From Frondihabitans australicus (GTDB taxonomy: Bacteria; Actinomycetota; Actinomycetes; Actinomycetales; Microbacteriaceae), in contig NZ_RBKS01000001.1 of the NCBI RefSeq assembly GCF_003634555.1, forward strand, positions 1,364,001-1,428,000: a stretch of DNA of 64,000 nucleotides, written 5' to 3'. The translations under genes and the position numbers were made by a program. The notes below the pieces were generated by a model that saw only the letters and a list, made by a program, of their open reading frames with translations, was not told the DNA's origin and made no database searches. Position 1 is the first letter of the stretch; each line of letters opens with the position of its first letter. Shown here one piece after another: positions 63,608 through 64,000 of the stretch.

Positions 63608-64000
63608 CAGTAGGCCCCCTCCGGCCTCAGGATCACTTTGATGGTCCGCCACATGAGCACGAGGTCGACGGTCATCGACCAGTTCTCGACGTAGTAGAGG
63701 TCGAGCCGGACGCTCTCCTCCCAGCTCAGGTCGCTGCGCCCGTTGACCTGCCACATGCCGGTCAGGCCGGGCTTGATGTAGAGGCGGCGGTGCACGTGGT
63801 CGGCGTAGCCCTCGACCTCGCGCGGCAGCGGCGGGCGCGGCCCGACGATGCTCATCGTTCCGAAGAAGATGTTGAACAGCTGCGGGAGCTCGTCGAGCGA
63901 GTACTTGCGGAGGACACGACCGGCACGGGTGACTCGGGGATCCTGCTTCATCTTGAACAGGAGCCCGGCGCCCTCGGAGCGCGCCTCGAGCTCGGCCAGG
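63607..64000 (-). CDS. Polyprenyl-phosphate sugar transferase, C-terminal part (partial)
   Basis: The frame is open to the window edge. Seen: [54 protein letters not shown] and a C-terminal [20 protein letters not shown], the signature of WbaP/WcaJ-type initiating transferases, which move a sugar phosphate to undecaprenyl phosphate. It is the first step of the locus. The N-terminus lies outside. Confidence 0.93.
   Translation of the reverse strand, partial: LAELEARSEGAGLLFKMKQDPRVTRAGRVLRKYSLDELPQLFNIFFGTMSIVGPRPPLPREVEGYADHVHRRLYIKPGLTGMWQVNGRSDLSWEESVRLDLYYVENWSMTVDLVLMWRTIKVILRPEGAY

Overview
The window is high-GC DNA (about 70% by eye) with dense, short-spaced genes, GTG and TTG starts beside ATG, and a genuine actinobacterial gene set: rbpA directly behind secG, OpcA in the pentose phosphate cluster, a sufB-sufD-Rieske-sufC order, ABC-F, DUF3099, a GlgM-type synthase, and a zinc-free L31 protein. 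Together these point to Actinomycetota, most likely family Microbacteriaceae. The genus cannot be told from the sequence. No rRNA, tRNA, CRISPR array, insertion sequence, phage gene or origin was seen.

Layout. 1-8 kb: end of tpiA, secG-rbpA, then on the minus strand the oxidative and non-oxidative pentose phosphate genes tkt, tal, zwf, opcA, pgl. 8-15 kb: heme O and heme A synthases (ctaB, ctaA) around a small kinase gene, then the Fe-S assembly operon suf and the biotin transporter bioY. 15-24 kb: ABC-F protein, two tandem ECF sigma factor/membrane partner operons, a SURF1 operon, fabG and serB. 24-34 kb: ADP-glucose / maltose-1-phosphate chemistry (glgC, glgM-like), a POT peptide transporter, rpmE2, an exonuclease, trehalose synthase, and an unusual alpha/beta hydrolase-glycosyltransferase fusion. 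34-48 kb: an accessory zone of small membrane proteins, lipoproteins, an ankyrin protein, acetyltransferases, tiny paralogous proteins and much repeat-rich intergenic DNA. 48-59 kb: ribosome rescue factor, phosphotransferase, phosphatase, sirtuin, rRNA methyltransferase, D,D-carboxypeptidase, esterase, acyl-CoA dehydrogenase, DinB and a DExH helicase. 59.9-64 kb: the edge of an exopolysaccharide or phospho-polymer locus on the minus strand.

How genes work together. Pentose phosphate enzymes supply NADPH and pentoses. CtaB and CtaA make heme A for an aa3 oxidase, and SURF1 helps assemble it. SufB-D-C with the Rieske and MIP18-like proteins build Fe-S clusters. GlgC feeds ADP-glucose to the GlgM-like enzyme, and TreS links trehalose and maltose to the same alpha-glucan route. 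The terminal cluster joins sugar transferase, GT4, CDP-alcohol transferase, nucleotidyltransferase and a degenerate chain-length regulator.

Most unusual signals: a 12-base word, GGGCGCAGGAKC, found 13 times exactly, in both orientations, and only in intergenic DNA or in poorly conserved parts of proteins; a 58-nt hairpin present twice with a compensatory base change; a strict TANNNT + 6 nt + start codon rule marking leaderless genes; two sigma operons that share a 28-bp promoter element; a 16-bp palindrome that serves as -10 for two divergent genes; a 320-bp non-coding block packed with GGGAGGA/TCCTCCC pairs; and two sub-60-residue paralogous proteins ending in DYRP.
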